DNA of 64,000 bases from Kribbella capetownensis. GTDB lineage: Bacteria > Actinomycetota > Actinomycetes > Propionibacteriales > Kribbellaceae. Made by a program: the position numbers and the translations under genes. Shown here in pieces: positions 63,528 through 64,000 of the stretch; position 1 is the stretch's first letter; each line of letters begins with the position of its first letter. The stretch is from contig NZ_SJKD01000003.1 in the NCBI RefSeq assembly GCF_004331485.1, positions 248,001 through 312,000 of the forward strand, read 5' to 3'. The notes beneath the pieces are model-generated. The model ran no database searches. It was not told the origin of the DNA and saw only the letters and a program-made list of their open reading frames with translations.

Positions 63528-64000
63528 GACAGGCGCTTCGCGAGTGCCGTGGCGGCCGCGTCGTCCTTGACCTCGCGGATGCCGACGATCGGGGTGACGG
63601 TGACGTACCCGGCCTTCAGGAGAGCTTCGTCGGAGTCGGGCACCGCGTTGGGCAGCGGTGGTTCGAGCTCGATCATCGGCTCACCCGTGGGAGCGGTTGT
63701 GCCGACGACACGCGAACGTTTGATCGGCGCCAGCGAAGCGTGCCGGACACCGCTGAGCTGGTCGAGCGGACGGTCTGGGACGTTGATGGTCAGAACAGTC
63801 CCGGCCGGTTCCGGCACGATCCACGTCAGCGCCTCGGCAGCCACCGCAGCCGCCGTCGGCCAGTGGTCCGGATCATCGGAGTCGATGCTGATCGCAACCG
63901 CCGACAACCCCTGCCCCGCCGCGGTCAGAGCCGCCGCAACAGTGCCGGAGTGGAAGATCGGTACGCCGATGTTGTGGCCGCGGTTGATCCCCGACAACAT
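63524..64000 (-). CDS. surE: 5'/3'-nucleotidase SurE, N-terminus outside the window
   Basis: The last 158 residues. LSGINRGHNIGVPIFHSGTV is the conserved SurE block (S-G-I-N-x-G-x-N, then S-G-T-V), followed by VAISIDS. The N-terminal D-D-G motif should lie beyond position 64000. SurE removes phosphate from nucleoside monophosphates. Confidence 0.9.
   Translation of the reverse strand: MLSGINRGHNIGVPIFHSGTVAAALTAAGQGLSAVAISIDSDDPDHWPTAAAVAAEALTWIVPEPAGTVLTINVPDRPLDQLSGVRHASLAPIKRSRVVGTTAPTGEPMIELEPPLPNAVPDSDEALLKAGYVTVTPIVGIREVKDDAAATALAKRLS

Overview
The window is GC-rich DNA (about 70% GC by eye) from an actinobacterium. GTG starts are frequent, many genes are joined by 4-nt ATGA/GTGA overlaps, and a 10-gene block keeps the gene order of Mycobacterium tuberculosis Rv1822-Rv1832. 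The gene content would fit a soil genus of the Kribbella/Nocardioides kind, but that is a guess. No rRNA, tRNA, insertion sequence or CRISPR array was seen.

Layout. (1) 1-1.9 kb: the end of an unknown gene, a Mom/DruA-like protein, a signal-rich intergenic stretch with seven TGCCA words at helix-like spacing, and a 51-residue membrane protein. (2) 1.95-10.1 kb: an amidase, then a five-gene operon for an NRPS-independent citrate-hydroxamate siderophore. Its genes overlap by 4 nt throughout, it sits behind double iron boxes, and its order matches rhbBCDEF. (3) 10.2-22.2 kb: a secreted unknown, a serine hydrolase coupled to gcvP, a glycine riboswitch, a DapA-like aldolase, two MerR regulators, a DUF151 protein, a GarA-type FHA protein, gcvH, two DUF881 proteins around a DUF1290 protein, and a CDP-alcohol phosphatidyltransferase. 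(4) 22.4-31.6 kb: a YciI/ECF42 sigma pair, a methyltransferase/protease/VOC operon, a quinone oxidoreductase, an SOS-box-controlled imuA'-imuB mutasome, a zinc-ribbon unknown, a PPOX-type flavin protein and a PIG-L deacetylase.

(5) 31.6-42.8 kb: an aromatic-type catabolic cluster, all on the minus strand. It holds an NMT1-type ABC importer, an Ldh2 dehydrogenase, RidA, an FAH-family hydrolase, an SDR, a flavin hydroxylase, a small cupin, an ACMSD-like amidohydrolase, a zinc-free alcohol dehydrogenase-type reductase and two paralogous GntR/FCD regulators. The same operator-like site, TTTGAT-N5-ATCAAA, lies about 20 nt before both leading genes. (6) 43.1-51.0 kb: a two-component system, a MarR/azoreductase pair, an RlmA-type rRNA methyltransferase, an ABC exporter with a LolA-like protein, and a LURP-one-like protein. 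(7) 51.0-56.8 kb: a cobalamin operon behind a B12 riboswitch (chelatase ChlI/ChlD fusion, cobO, cobB, and an unusual CbiG_C/CobE-BluB-unknown fusion). (8) 56.8-64.0 kb: two tandem LAL-type regulators with duplicated leaders, a small secreted membrane protein, a remnant of a beta-keto-acid cleavage enzyme, and the end of surE.

The points most worth following are the Mom/DruA-like gene with its phased repeat region, the CobE-BluB fusion with an unrecognised third domain, the catabolic regulon, and the GarA homologue whose N-terminus is a zinc ribbon. Functions are assigned from motifs and context read by eye; no database search was possible.
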